DNA from: Cladophialophora immunda
Lineage: Eukaryota; Ascomycota; Eurotiomycetes; Chaetothyriales; Herpotrichiellaceae
DNA: 64,000 nt
Assembly (NCBI RefSeq): GCF_000835495.1
Contig: NW_015622542.1
Coordinates: 2,440,485 to 2,504,484 of the forward strand
Direction of reading: 5' to 3'
Made by a program: the position numbers and the translations under genes
Notes under the pieces: model-generated
Seen by the model: only the letters and a program-made list of their open reading frames with translations
Told to the model about the DNA's origin: nothing
Databases searched by the model: none
Part shown: in pieces, positions 31,631-43,122 of the stretch
How positions within the stretch are numbered: the first letter of the stretch is position 1
How the letters are laid out: the number at the start of each line of letters is the position of its first letter

Positions 31631-32129
31631 AGGGAGAATCGAGACATGGTGCCTGCTAGCCCGGTTGCTAGTTTGATAATACCTTGAAGGTATCCAGACA
31701 TGCCTGGGACTCTCTCTGACTCGGTCGATCGAAGGAGGAGGAATCGAGGGATCGCCTACTAGGAGCTGTGCATCTCACTTTGTTGAATGGATCGCCGAAG
31801 TGATTTGTCCAGTATTCCCAGTAGGGGTCTTGGTGTTGTGAACAAAATCTCTGGATTAAATATATATCCTTTGAATTTTTTGGGATCACATGTGCCCCAT
31901 AATTTTCCTGCCAGACATATCGACAGCCATTGTACAATGCTTCAGACCTGCTAACACTTCTGCCTCGCCAAGGCCACTCGACCTTCCCTTCACCTGTCCT
32001 CGATGGCGTGACCGTTACCACGTCTCAACCATCGCTTCGCGTCGTTGGCGTTACCGGACCATGGCAGCATGGATCTCCAGTGCGAAAAAGACTGCTCCCA
32101 GCTGCTCCCTGAATCCCTCAGTGATACCC

Positions 32130-33293
32130 TTATTTGTCTTCTTCTTTCGCAGTGGCTTCCAGAGCGCGCAGGGCCTCTTCGATCTCATGCGGTTCCGTAA
32201 TGGACCAGACACCTCCCCCTTTCGCCGACGAACGGCCAACCTCTTTTGATACAAGATTCCGTCCGACCTTGCCAGGGCCTACACCGAGCCACCGGCGGCA
32301 ACCAGCCTGCTGATCCAGATACTTGATCGAATCCCACCAGAGGATCGTGTCGACAGCTTGCCTGGCAAGATTTTGCATGAGGTCGTCTTTCGACCTGAAC
32401 GGCCTAGCGGTGACATTGCTGATGCAAGGGACCCGGCCGGGAAATGTCACCTTATCCGGGGTGAGGGCCTTTTTCATGAATTCAAAAGCCGGCATCATGA
32501 TCGGACTGTGGAAGGCTGAGCGCGACTTCAACTCGACAGCTCGGGGGTCATGTCCGCCAAATTCTCGGATGTGGACCAGCAGATTCCGTATCCGCTGGAA
32601 GCTGCCGCTGAGCACGATTTGGTTCTTCGAGTTGACGTTGGCAATGGAGATCTGTTGGAATGCCGGTAGAGCACTAGAGTCGTCCTTTGCGCCTTCGGAG
32701 CCCTGGCTCAGGAATTCTCTGACGGCCGCAATCAGCGGGTCCAGTTGGCCCGGCTCACAGACCAGGGCAATCATGCCGAATTCCTCGCCTGATTCCTCTT
32801 TTGCCTTTCTTGTGCATTCTCCCATGACGTCGCCGCGTCTCCGGACCAGATCGAGAGCATATGCATACTCCAGGTTCCCGGCAGCGACCAGTGCTGCATA
32901 TTCCCCCAGGCTGTGTCCCAACGTGACGTCGATCGCTTGCTCCGTCTTGAAGCCAAACTCCTGCTCGAGAACCTTCAAGATCATGATGGATACGGCCATT
33001 ATTGCAGGTTGGGCATTTTCCGTCTTGTCCAGCTGCAGGATGGGGCCTTCGTCGATGAGAGTGGACAGCTTGCAATGCACTATGTCATCCATCTCTTCTA
33101 AGAACGGTTTGCACGTTCGGGGAAAAGCTTCGATCCACGGTCTCGTCATGCCCTTTCGTTGGACGCCATGACCGGGAAAGAAGAGGGCTGTTCGAAGAAC
33201 AGGTTCCGAAGTTGAGACATAGGATCTAGAGGTCCGGAAAGCGCGCAGGCTTCGTTTGACCCCCAAGAGGGCTATTTGAGGAGGTCGATACAT
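32130..33293 (-). CDS. MCT1: Mitochondrial malonyl-CoA:ACP transacylase
   Basis: A single exon of 387 codons. The N-terminus is basic and lacks acidic residues for ~27 positions (RSLRAFRTSRSYVST), as for mitochondrial import. The acyltransferase fold shows TALFFPGHG (the usual FPGQG with His for Gln), VTLGHSLGEYAAL with nucleophile Ser128, the RGDVM Arg segment, and SAFHSPIM with the catalytic His. It loads malonate onto acyl carrier protein for type II mitochondrial fatty acid (lipoic acid precursor) synthesis. The length fits yeast Mct1-type proteins, and there are no PKS domains around it, so a secondary-metabolite role is unlikely. The start ATG gives a good presequence. Confidence 0.88.
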   Translation of the reverse strand: MYRPPQIALLGVKRSLRAFRTSRSYVSTSEPVLRTALFFPGHGVQRKGMTRPWIEAFPRTCKPFLEEMDDIVHCKLSTLIDEGPILQLDKTENAQPAIMAVSIMILKVLEQEFGFKTEQAIDVTLGHSLGEYAALVAAGNLEYAYALDLVRRRGDVMGECTRKAKEESGEEFGMIALVCEPGQLDPLIAAVREFLSQGSEGAKDDSSALPAFQQISIANVNSKNQIVLSGSFQRIRNLLVHIREFGGHDPRAVELKSRSAFHSPIMMPAFEFMKKALTPDKVTFPGRVPCISNVTARPFRSKDDLMQNLARQAVDTILWWDSIKYLDQQAGCRRWLGVGPGKVGRNLVSKEVGRSSAKGGGVWSITEPHEIEEALRALEATAKEEDK

Positions 33294-33840
33294 GGCTGCG
33301 GGGTTTGGGTGTGCAGGAAGTCGCTTTTCACGAGAGGCCAGGGTGTTTCGACCACATTATGATAGACTGGCGGTTAGTGCAGACAGACGGCTCTTGAGCT
33401 ATACCTCAGTATCAGGGCCGTTGGCGAGTCTGGACGATGGGAACGAAAAAGCGTCCAGTTCGAGGGTTGTTGACGCAGTTCCGTGAGTCCGAGCAAGCGA
33501 GCACCGTCTGCTCTCAAGCTAGGTTGTTGGGGCTCCAGCCGGGGGAGATTGGGCCAGTGAGGCTTCCAGGGCTCGGCGGGCTGGAACAAATAAATTCCGC
33601 GCTGCGTTTACGCCCGCCACATACAACATCTTCTACTCAGTATACAAATGAGGATTCACCAACCGCATCCGAACCTCACTCGATCTTTATGCACAGGTAA
33701 TTGTCACACATTTACAGACATATTGAACAGTCCCAATCGTTTGTGGCCCCTTCTCTTTGCAGCAACCGGCCGTAATATCTCGCAGAGCATTCCTCTTTTT
33801 CATTGCTATGATCGTGGTCGCATGTCCCAGTCCCGTCGCA
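33294..33840. other. Intergenic between transacylase and receptor genes
   Basis: Promoter of the transacylase and 3' flank of the receptor gene. Nothing else is seen. Confidence 0.5.
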
Positions 33841-35187
33841 TTACTCATTGTGAGAATGCGAATGCGTTCGCTCTGATTTGTCTTCCATCTCAATCGCACT
33901 CATATCTGAGTCGGCATAATGAATGATGGGGCCTGATCGAACCTCGATCGTGGTCTTTGCCGTGATGATTCCCTCCGGCTGGCTGGCAAAGTGGTATTCA
34001 TCCGACTGCCGCGAGCGAAGCGGACGTGACGTACTTCGCCCCAGGAAGTCGCGTTTGTCACGCCTTCGAGCGTTCGGGTCTCCTAGAGGGCCACTAATGG
34101 TAGTCCTCATTCCCCAGAAACTGTCGCCGACGTCCTTCCAACCAAAGGTGTCGAGACCCAGGTCTTGAGGAGGTGGAGGAGCCCGGCCAAATATCAAGAC
34201 GTGTCGGGTCACCGCGTACAGTACAACGTCTAACCATCCGCAGGAGCTGATGGCCGCCCCGGCTAAGCAGAACCACCCTGCTACAATCAGTCATGTGGCA
34301 ACCCGCAGCAGCGACAAGAAGACTTACAATATGGTACCGAAATCCCTGTCATTGCGGCCATTCGGCCCCCTGCGAGTGGTAATGTGCAAACGACATACAC
34401 CACAGGATAGATGATCATGTATTTCGCAGCACGCTTTGTGGCGGCAGGGTCGGTGCCATCATCGTTGGGAAAGTTCGGATTCGAGCGGCTCCGTGACTTG
34501 GCTGTGATAAAAGCAAAAATGAGGATATACGTGACAACTGTCCCAAACATGCACATGAAGATCCAGAAGTAGTGGAGCCACAGTCGTTCTTTATCGTATC
34601 TTTTGTCAATCCAGCACTTTGTGATCGTCAGCTTGGTTGAGCGGCAGAAGGGCCTAGGCACATACCCATGCTCCCGCTCGGACGTATATTCTGGGATTTA
34701 TACCAACACCAACGATAGCCATTAGATAGACAAATATCCACAGGCAAATAATACCGCCATAGAAGAGCTTGTTTCCCACCCGCCTGCCCTTCACCACGGC
34801 ATAGTATGTGTGCAAGGCGATGGCGAGGATGAAGACTCCCGAAGCAAGGTCACCGGTCGAGACGAACCACCCGTTGGCCCAGCATGTCGTGGTTCCTACT
34901 TGGATCTTATCTTGGGAAAGGTATACCGACGTCAGCGCGAAAGCCATGGCTTGCTGGATGTCTGCCAGCACCAAGTTGTAGATGAGGAGCAGGAACTGAT
35001 TGGCGCCATCCTTGAGTTGCCCTCGGTGATACCATACACAGAGTCGATACGTCAGGAAGGTGAAGAGAGCGACACTGGAGATGAGTGAAAGAAGTCCAAA
35101 GAATGCCACAGCTACCAGCCCATGCCGCAAGACTGAAGGTAAAGGATCCAACGTGGTGTTCAGAGAGACCGACGAGCTTGCGGCCAT
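33841..35187 (-). CDS. G protein-coupled receptor, Git3/cAMP-receptor-like
   Basis: Three exons, complement of 33841-34277, 34328-34616 and 34666-35187, giving 415 residues. Introns are 50 and 49 nt (GTAAGT and GTATGT donors). The short Ser/Thr N-terminus has one NTT sequon. About seven hydrophobic segments follow; the first two contain VAVAFFGLLSLISSVALF and FLLLIYNLVLADIQQAMAF. Between TM2 and TM3 is a Cys-Trp segment (TTTCWANGWFVSTGDLASG). A charged loop precedes TM6, and a ~120-residue cytosolic tail rich in Arg, Asp and His ends HSHSHNE. The pattern matches fungal Git3/cAMP-receptor-like GPCRs, which feed nutrient signals to G-alpha and adenylate cyclase. The ligand is unknown. All splice joins restore smooth hydrophobic segments. 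Confidence 0.8.
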
Positions 35188-38100
35188 TGTGGCCGTTTGG
35201 GCGACAGATTGACAGCGGAATCAACTTACAGAGCAATACGAGGGAGGCACCCATTAGATGTATACCAACCGAGCATGGACACGGTACCCTAGCACCTAAA
35301 GCCAGTTGCACCTCAACCGTCACAAGCACCACCGGGATTCCGCAATGGAAAGGGAAGGTGCAAACGCCGAATAGATGGCAGGCTGACGAGAGCGTGGAAA
35401 GGAATCATGCCTGGCCTGGCGTCCAGGCCCGTGAACTGTCATTGTCTGCAAGGGCACGTTTCACGCCGTGCAGGGATTGCTAGATTGTTGGAACGGCGCC
35501 GTAGCACCATGCCAGTGGAGCACCCTCCTCCGTACGAGTACGTGAAGATGGAGCTCCATGCTGTCCTGGAGGAGGCTATCTCTTCGTCAATTTTAGCGTA
35601 GGAGTCAAAGCGAAAGGGGTCGAGCTGTGAGTGTGAGTGGGGGGTGTGCCTCTACCAATGGCAGTTGCATCGAGAGAATTCTCTGCTCGCGTGGAAGCAG
35701 CCTGGGTACCTTGTTAATCTTGGATGGGTAAAGCGCCGATGACAGGAACGCAATCTTTCTCGATGCTACCCCAGGTCAAAGGCTCAGGAGGATCGCCCCT
35801 TTCCTCGCCTCCCCGTACTCAGTGAAGAACTCAAAGGCTCGAAGAAAGTTCAAGCGCCTCCCACAAGAGAGCTTGCGGGGTCCCGGAGAGCGTCTGCGTC
35901 TCACAAGCGCGCGAGGCAAGGCGATGACTGTCCTGGCAACGATGGATGCCTGTAGCACGGGGAGGGAGACAGTGGACAGGCTGGCAGGTCCAAATCAAGA
36001 TGCTGCTTGCGGCTGAGAGTCTTGGTATTCGAAAGGCCCAATCTCCTGTCCAATCTGCACGTTTGGTCGGTCTGCAGAAGGCACAATTTGAGACAGTGAC
36101 GAGTGACGATGGCCTGCAGGACCCAGCATCGTCGGGGAGCGCGAGATGTGTGATTCCTTCGCGAAAATGAAAGCCCGCCAAATCCACGTAAAGCTTTGAC
36201 AGACCCGCCGTGGTCCCTGGTGTTTTTCACCAGCCGTCAACGGTATCTGGCGCTGCGGAGGGGCACATGGCTGGCTGACCACCCCTGCTCGAATGCCCAA
36301 ATGGAGTAAAGAGTAAAGGAGGATGCTTGCAAGGCCGTTGGGGAGCACGAGAGAGAGGGGAGATGGCTGCTCGGAAGCTCTGCCCGATGCATATTTCCTC
36401 CGTAGTGGAGCTGAGAAGAAGAAACGAGGCTGGCTTGCTGCTGATGATTGGGGAATCAATTTAGCTGGACCAACGGCGCCGAGGCAGGAGAAGTGCCAGA
36501 AGAACAGGCAAAGTAGCGTCCTTTCGTCCTATCTGTTCCGTGGTACCAGTACGGAGTACACATGCCACTATGCTGCATTTTATGTGTCCCAGGGTTTCCA
36601 GACGAGGGAAAAGGTTCAAAAGCCCATGATCTTCAGGCTGGACTAGTCAAGCACATTGAGTTGCGGGAGGATCTGGAGAACTTCGGCAAGTCTCCGAGTG
36701 GAAAGGAAGGATGCTGAGGTTAGGTGCTCAGTGTGTACTTTGTCCCGCATATCGTATATGTCTGTTCACCTATCTCTACCCAAACTGCCAGTGCACGTCG
36801 CGAGAATCATGTCGGATATGCTCTATATGGAAGCAGGGTGGTCTTTTGTAAATAACAATGCAGCATCGCAAAGGATCTTGAGCTACACGCTGCTGGGCAC
36901 ATTCCGCCCAGGGCCAGCTGTCTTTCACGTGGTGCTTGAAGCCTCAAAGCCACATTTTACTCACCGACATTTCCTCGTGGTGTGACCAGTGTGCATGGCA
37001 CGTCTTCTGGGCATCGCGAGTTGTACGTAAGAATAGGGAAGCATAGCGACAAGAGAGCCCGCGCGGCGAACCAACTTGCCAAGTTGTGAGATAGGCAGTG
37101 TTCGAGATAACTTCTAGAAGCTGAGGTGAAGGTAAAATTCGGCGCAGGAATCTGGCTCGCAATTCGAGCGGAACATGACGATGTGATGATGCTGCACTTC
37201 GGCAGGCATTCCAGTGAATCATACGAGGACTGGGCATTATTGTGCCCAGGATTTCTGTGTTATCGAGTGCACGCAGCGTCAAGTGGCCATCCACGCCCGA
37301 CGGCACCTATCGAAGTGACAGTCAGCCAAAAGACATCTCAACTGCTGCAAGAATCACGGAAGGGCTGTGTGGTTGGATCAGATCAAGTGTAGATAGGAAG
37401 TTCCGCATCAAGACTTTGAGCATCTTTCAGAATTGCAGAATTCACTTTGGAAATCATCAGGCGGAGGAGTCGAAGCTGAGGATATGCTCGCTGGGGACTT
37501 ACTCTGGGGTTAGGGAATTTGATACAAGGATTAGAAACACTTGTTGTGCCTCAAAGCATCTGTGGTACTCATCAACACCATCATCAGTGTGAAGAATGCT
37601 TGAAGAAAAGAAAATAGGGTGCGTGTGCGGAGAGGATTCGGCCAAGATGCGTCAAAACTTGCTCCCGCTCAACCTTGCATGATTATTATTCGGCTAAGGG
37701 GATACCGCCCGGAACTCACCCCTTACTAGTCCGTACATACCTACCTAATAACTACCCCGGTGCCTGGCAGCTGGGTGAGCCTAGTGAGCCTACGACTAGT
37801 GAGCTATCACCCCGGGGCCTCTCTAAGGTAGCCAAAGGGGAGGCTCTCGAGCCCAACTCCGCAACTACTTTGGTACCCAGGTAAAAGGAGTCAGGTCGCG
37901 CCCACGATGCTATCACGTGTAGCCTTGGCACATGTCTCCCGCCAGAATACCTGCCTGCCGCTGGCCTGTCCTTGCGCCACGCCAACCCACCAACGGTTAT
38001 ATAACCCTTCGTACTGCGACTCGACAAACTGCTCGCTCTGATCGTTTCACTCGGCTCAGATGGCTCAGGAGTTTGCTCCGCCACGCTCACCGTGGGCTTG

Positions 38101-39396
38101 GAACCCCGGGTTCCATGCGAGCGGTTTTCAGGGGTCTCATTTGATCAACTGAAAATCATTCAATTTGGATTTCCTAGAGGGGCCCGTTTAGGGTCATAGT
38201 AAGTCTACCTAGCCCTGGTCTGGATGTCCTAAAACCTTATTAAAATCCCCAACGAGGATTTTTCAGTCTCTGGTCATTCCTGTTGCATCAGCAGCTCTCC
38301 CTACAATCTTCCACTCCATACTATTCTACCTACCGAAGCTGAGGTTTGCGTTGACTCGTTCATAGCTGGTGCAGCCTAGTGTTGTCCGAATTGACTGACT
38401 TGAAGGTGTTGTCCTGTCTGACAGACGGGCCTCGAAAGGACTATTTATATACGTACAGACTGCCAAAAGGAGCGTACCGAAGGTTCTGTGTCCTTCCAAG
38501 GGCATTCATGACAATATTCCATCAAAGACGCCACAACAAGGGTAACTGAGACAATATCCAAGCCGTGGAATGTGCCCATGCCGAACTCGGTAGGTTACGA
38601 GGCTGCGCAAGGCTGAACTTATATAGGGCGACAGCGAGGTCTGTGGTGTTGAGGACGTCAGACACCGCAGAAGCGCGCACAATCCAACAATACGCTTCTT
38701 ATTCCATGAGAGGACAGTGATTTCGAATGACAGCAAAAACCAAACTCAACACTTCTACATCGAGAGATCTGCGTTCCACCTTTCCCTTTTTGAGTGAGAC
38801 AGAAATGTGATAAAGGCCACTCCCAACCCGAACAGTAGCAGACTCGCTTAGAGCATGCATGCTGGGCGCTTGAGTTCCAGTTCCTCCCAAGGTATAGACT
38901 CTTCTCTGTCTCTTTGCTAGAAGATTATCTCTGTCTCTCGCGTGTAATGAATTGGGCTGAACACTTTTAGAGTTCCTGACACCTTTACCTCTATTACCTC
39001 CCCTTCTACTCTCTTCTACTCCCTTACAGCTCTAGCCCACTACTACCGTACTCCCTCATCTCTCTCCCCGGCGCAGCTCTACTCTCTCATATACTAGCGA
39101 GACTCCTATTTAGGCTCTAGTCTCCTCGACTCTGGGGTATAGTGGCCGAAGAGCCGGAGTCGGAGTTGGAGGAGTCGAGTCTTCGCCTCGCTGTACCACC
39201 CGCCCTTGCCCAAGGCTAGGTCGAAACTATGAACGATAGCCTAACGCATACTTCATTTTCTAGTATAAACATCTAATCGACGACTGCCGCTCTTTGATCC
39301 CGGAGTCAGGTCCACACGCTGGACGACCTGCCCACTTCCGACCCACCCTGTAAGGACGACTTCAAGCCCATTTGCGTAGGACGGTTCGACACCACG
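35188..39396. other. Gene-free tract with probable degenerate repeat remnants
   Basis: No credible gene in 4.2 kb. All frames are short and without motifs. Segments at about 37,670-37,890 and 38,980-39,210 have a distinct composition, with many CTAG/TAGT words beside C-rich runs, that differs from neighbouring DNA. They look like decayed mobile-element fragments. The second translates in part as an acidic EEPESELEESS-like run. No terminal repeats or transposase motifs could be found, so the element class is open. Confidence 0.45.
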
Positions 39397-41021
39397 CTAT
39401 GAGTATAGCCTCCCCCTTTGAAGACGAACATTGGAAAGCAATTTGTTTGAGCTGACCGCAATTCTTCCGACCGGAGATTCAGGTTGAATATCCTGAAGTC
39501 GAATCCAATAATTCTTAATCAATCTTCCTCTTTCGTCCCCGTCAAGCACGCTTGCATGGCTTTCAATCCTTATAAAGGGAGAATCTCTGGTCAAGGTTGA
39601 AACGTTGCCCAATATTTCTGGGACTCGCAGTTGAAATCGGACCGCGACCGTGACGATTGCGCAGGCGCAGAGTACGGCGACGGCCACAAGGTACGGTACG
39701 ATCCAGCCGACATGAAGCCGGTATACTCGCGGCATAAGGTATTGCCAACTTGCACTCGTTTCGGTCATGATGGCGGGCGCGTTCTTGGATGCGCTCGTAT
39801 TACTGATATCCCCTCCAGTGACGATGGCGGGGGCCACTGTCGCTCGCCAAAGGGTGTTGTAAATCAAGGCCAGTCTGCTTTGAAAGACCTGAATGGGGAC
39901 TTCGTGCATCATAACGGCATACGCAAGTAGCGCTTCGCTGGTGAAGGCTGTGGTTGGGTCATGCATGAAGACTTCTTGAGGTGAGGACGTCGTTTGATGT
40001 TGACTTCCAAATATGATTGCAATGTACTTCAGTTGGGCGTACACATAACTGGGAGTTTAATCAACTTCTGTCAAGTTGGACGATATGTGAGGTAGCTGTG
40101 ATGGCCGAAGTGCCGTTGCCATACAGGCCAATTGGCCGTTCTCTGTCTGTCGGGAGCAATTGATTTGAACTTCGATATATTCCATCGTGACGTTGCAAAC
40201 CGTCAGAGAAGCAACGACATTCATTTCCGGTGTCGAATCATATCCGCGTGATCCAAAAAGGATTTGCCTGACGTCTGCGGTCGAAGTTGTATCATTCTCC
40301 TGGATGATTTGTGACCGACCTGAGGTCTTTTCAGGAGTCGCCAGAAAGAACCCGGTAGCTCCCAAAGAGAACGGACTCTCAGATATGTTCAGTTGAAAAG
40401 TAGGCCCAAATTGCTCAAGCCAAGCTGTTTGGTTGTCTCCCGTGAGTACAATCCAATCAGAGCACTGTCATGGAATTGAAGCGTCAGTCTTCCCTCAGTG
40501 TATATAATCCCCAAGCAGAGGAACCTTACCTGAAGTGCACGATAGTCCGTTTCTATCGTGAAGCTTAAATTTCCAACGCCACTAGAAGGGAGTTGGCGAA
40601 GTGGAACTCCGATGATCGATTCGTATGGGGGAATCTCATCAGTCGGCACATCGATCCATCCTTCGGAATCCGCTGGATTAAACTTTGGAAGCAAGTGGAA
40701 TGCCGGGATTCGAACATTTCCCCAAGAGTCAGTTGTAGACCGTATAATCGCCGATTCAGTGCCGCCCAGACGATCGATAATATTGGCAACACTGGAGTTG
40801 GAACTCGTCCCGTTGAAGTACTGCAAAGCTGCGCCAGGCGAGAACAACGCAGCCCCGAACAGTGTTGAAATCAGCGGCCGGTACATACTGATTGCTGAGG
40901 CGCCCCAATAACCTCGTATCACAGTTGTTCGGGGGTCGGATGACATATATTCGATGTTGACGTTTTCCTCAGCAAAGGTTGGTTCTAAACTCACAGCACG
41001 AAGAGCAGCTTGTCCCCCGAT
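39397..41021 (-). pseudogene. Disrupted membrane-protein gene (large fungal unknown family)
   Basis: Two joined coding segments on the minus strand. They meet across an intron with donor CAG|GTAAGG and acceptor CATGACAG|TGC, which removes the sequence after DYRALQ and resumes CSDWIVLTGD. The frame runs from about 41021 to a TAA at 40057-40059, then continues in the same frame (TPSYVYAQLKYIAIIFG) to a stop at 39397. Reading through gives a protein with several N-glycosylation sequons, one strong membrane segment near the end (IVPYLVAVAVLCACAIVTVAV), and a cytosolic tail with LGNVSTLTRDSPF. That tail motif recurs in large uncharacterised fungal membrane proteins. The usual N-terminal membrane helices are absent: an intron-like TAG acceptor precedes ATC at 41021, but no upstream exon is found before the repeat at 41.1 kb. 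No intron of workable size would remove the TAA. Confidence 0.7.
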
Positions 41022-41103
41022 CTATCATCAGGCTATGCAAGGCTGAATAGTGGGGTTGGCATGACTGGTGTCCTAGCCAACAGGGGGTTAAGAGCCTGTC
41101 ATC

Positions 41104-41330
41104 GACTCGACTTGGAAAATTCACTCGTCAAGTTCATTGCGTATGCATCTATTCCTGTCGTACTACAATGAAACGCCTCGGAATTCTGAGGCTTACACCT
41201 CCGTTTTATAAGGGGGTTAATTTACAATCAGGAGCCCGATAGCGTGCATGAAGCGGGTTTGATCTGGCTCCTCCAGCGATCGATTAAACCTGTCGTCCCA
41301 ACTATAACATCTGTTTCAACTAAACCTCTG
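41104..41330 (+). repeat. Structured dispersed repeat, copy 1
   Basis: About 225 bp similar in the same orientation to 50645-50870. Over the first 100 aligned bases from the shared GTATGCAT (41141 here, 50681 there) I count 80 matches with no gap. Similarity continues to the shared TCCCAACTA. Stem 1 is 41176-41181 with 41186-41191 (one G-U). Stem 2 is 41197-41202 with 41212-41217 (one G-U). Stem 3 is 41230-41236 with 41266-41272 (perfect). No open frame. Family unknown. Confidence 0.8.
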
Positions 41331-41343
41331 TGAATTTGGCAAT

Positions 41344-42417
41344 TCATGCTCCTTCGCTGCTGCATCCAAATAACACGGTCAGCCACTCCGCAATTCTATC
41401 GACCATCTCCGTCGTACATGTATGCCCAGCATTAGAATACACAAAATATTCGATGCTAGCATCCCCTTCCGCCCTTTTCTTCGTGAGCCAGGTCTCGGTG
41501 ATTATGTTTGGCACCAATTGGTCTAGCATACCATGAAGAACGAGGGTAGGATTGTTACAAGGGAAAGCCTTGTACGTCACTCGATCCAACTCGCCCAGTA
41601 TTTCACTCACAGCACGTGGCCATCGCTGGCGCTGTTCATCGGTCAGACAGGCAGAGAGCTGGTCATATTGAAGTCCACACAGTTCGTTCGAAGGAACTGC
41701 CAGCTCGGCGATGTTGACACCGAGACGCGAAAGAAAGAGTGCGGTGAGATTGGGACAGCCCGCAACGATTGCTAGACCCTGAATTTTGCCTCGTGCTGCG
41801 GCGCTCGATGTCGCCATCCTCCACGAAATATGTGCGCCGAGGGAGATACCAGACACGACGTTGTAAAAGTTTTCAAAGTGACTAGGGAGATAGAGCGGAA
41901 GATAGTCGATCAAGAGCTCAAGATCGTGAGCGCAGCCAGCAATGGAAGAGAGCATATCTTGTCTGCATTCAATGCCCATTTGTCAGTCTAACTGCCGAAT
42001 TCTCCGAAAGCACGACAGTAGGGTCTCGTTCATACGCATGCATATCGTTACCGTCACTCCAAGTCAGATTCGCCTTGTGGTTAATCTGAATGCTTGTTAG
42101 GTTCCAGGAAGATCGCAGAAGAGATGCTAACGCACGATGCGATCTCCGTGATTTCTCATATTGAAAGCCACGGCAATCAGGCCGGCCCTCTTATTTCGCC
42201 CGTTTATTCGGTATTGGTGAAGGATTTCATGCGCGACGTCTTCCACATCGAGATAAGTGCCAGTTCGGCCATGAGCTACATACAGAATCGCAAGTTCGGA
42301 GTGACCCTGCTGCTTCACTTCGGTTAGTCCGTAGACGTAGACTTTCAGTCCGCCGATGATAACTTCATTCTTCGTACTGCGAGGCGTTGAGTCTCTGGGG
42401 TAAAAGCGCGGCTCCAT
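41344..42417 (-). CDS. Alpha/beta hydrolase (DLH/prolyl-oligopeptidase-like)
   Basis: Three exons, complement of 41344-41962, 42036-42085 and 42136-42417, giving 316 residues. Introns are 73 and 50 nt. Splicing restores the typical fungal segment RNHGDRIINHKANLTWSDGNDMHAQDM. The nucleophile elbow is VVSGISLGAH with Ser151; a later Asp lies in HGMLDQLVP; the probable catalytic His is in NAGHTCTTEMVD. No signal peptide, so it is probably cytosolic. These enzymes hydrolyse ester bonds of small molecules; the substrate is unknown. It stands first in a group with a sugar-porter MFS transporter, an HSL-type esterase and a Zn2Cys6 regulator. It is transcribed away from the transporter, so a shared 0.7-kb divergent promoter is possible. 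Its stop lies just inside the flanking repeat. Confidence 0.8.
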
Positions 42418-43122
42418 GCTTGCAGTGCCGTAGGAGAATAAAAACTGATATTGACGCCACTGAAGGATGATATTGGGGATCGGCAGCGAATGACGGGGTT
42501 GTTAACCGCACGACCCAGATCTTGGGGGGTGAGAATGAGCGGCTTTATCCTTCAGGAATCGCTATGTTGATTTTCCTGATTCCTTGAACGCAGTAGCGTT
42601 TCTGATGTACACGTTCTTGCCTTTTCCAGATGTTCGAGAAGAGAACTGACCCTTCAATGAGAGCCTGTCGAAGTTCATGTTTCTAAGGTGGGAATCGAGG
42701 GGTCGATAATCGGCTGACTTGGCACATTAGATCATGAAGCATTAAGTCCCCTGGCACCCCTCGCCCTTCAGACGCCATTCTTTCCGCTATCCGTAGAACT
42801 CCTGCCTATTCTTTGGGTTAGCCAATTCATTCTCCTCATTCTGCGCTCTATGCAGGACGTCAGAGAGAAACGTTAGCCTCATGATCGAAGGGCACTCGGA
42901 GGCATGCTCGGAGGCATGCTCGGGAGGCTAATTGAAGGCTAACTAAAAGCAGGCAAAGTCGGCGGGGGAATTCCTCTTCATCACTCGTATGTTTGGGATC
43001 CGGTTCTTGATATGGATAACCCAGCCAGACCAAGGTATTGCTAGAGGATAAGTATCTGCAAATGGCCAATACAATCCCGAGAGCAACTATGCACACACTT
43101 GACTTCGTCCCTGGAAAGCAAA
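42418..43122. other. Divergent promoter, hydrolase / MFS transporter
   Basis: It separates the hydrolase (minus) from the transporter (plus). A short direct repeat, ggcatgctcggaggcatgctcgg, lies at about 42892-42922. No gene seen. Confidence 0.5.

Larger units (their letters stand above)
30753..32129. other. Intergenic with simple repeats
   Basis: A 1.4-kb stretch between the E3 ligase start and the transacylase stop. It holds a CA microsatellite, a GGTC/GTTC tetranucleotide satellite, and runs such as accaccaccacc (~31391-31402). A minus-strand frame of ~117 codons at 31668-32021 has no ATG at its 5' end and no motif, so it is not called. Confidence 0.5.

Noticed and set aside
31432..31701. 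Ser-Asn-Glu-Arg repeat protein (minus) or Arg-Ser-Phe-Val repeat protein (plus)
   Set aside because: Direct product of the tetranucleotide satellite; both strands are open because the repeat lacks stops.
31668..32021. 117-codon minus-strand frame beyond the transacylase stop
   Set aside because: Its first codon is not ATG, and no splice signals or motifs link it to a gene.
32323..33171. Plus-strand frame of ~282 codons
   Set aside because: Opposite the malonyl transacylase gene, which carries complete catalytic motifs.
40709..40722. CCGGGATTCGAAC, tRNA T-loop-like
   Set aside because: It lies in the protein-like frame of the membrane-protein pseudogene and no cloverleaf forms.
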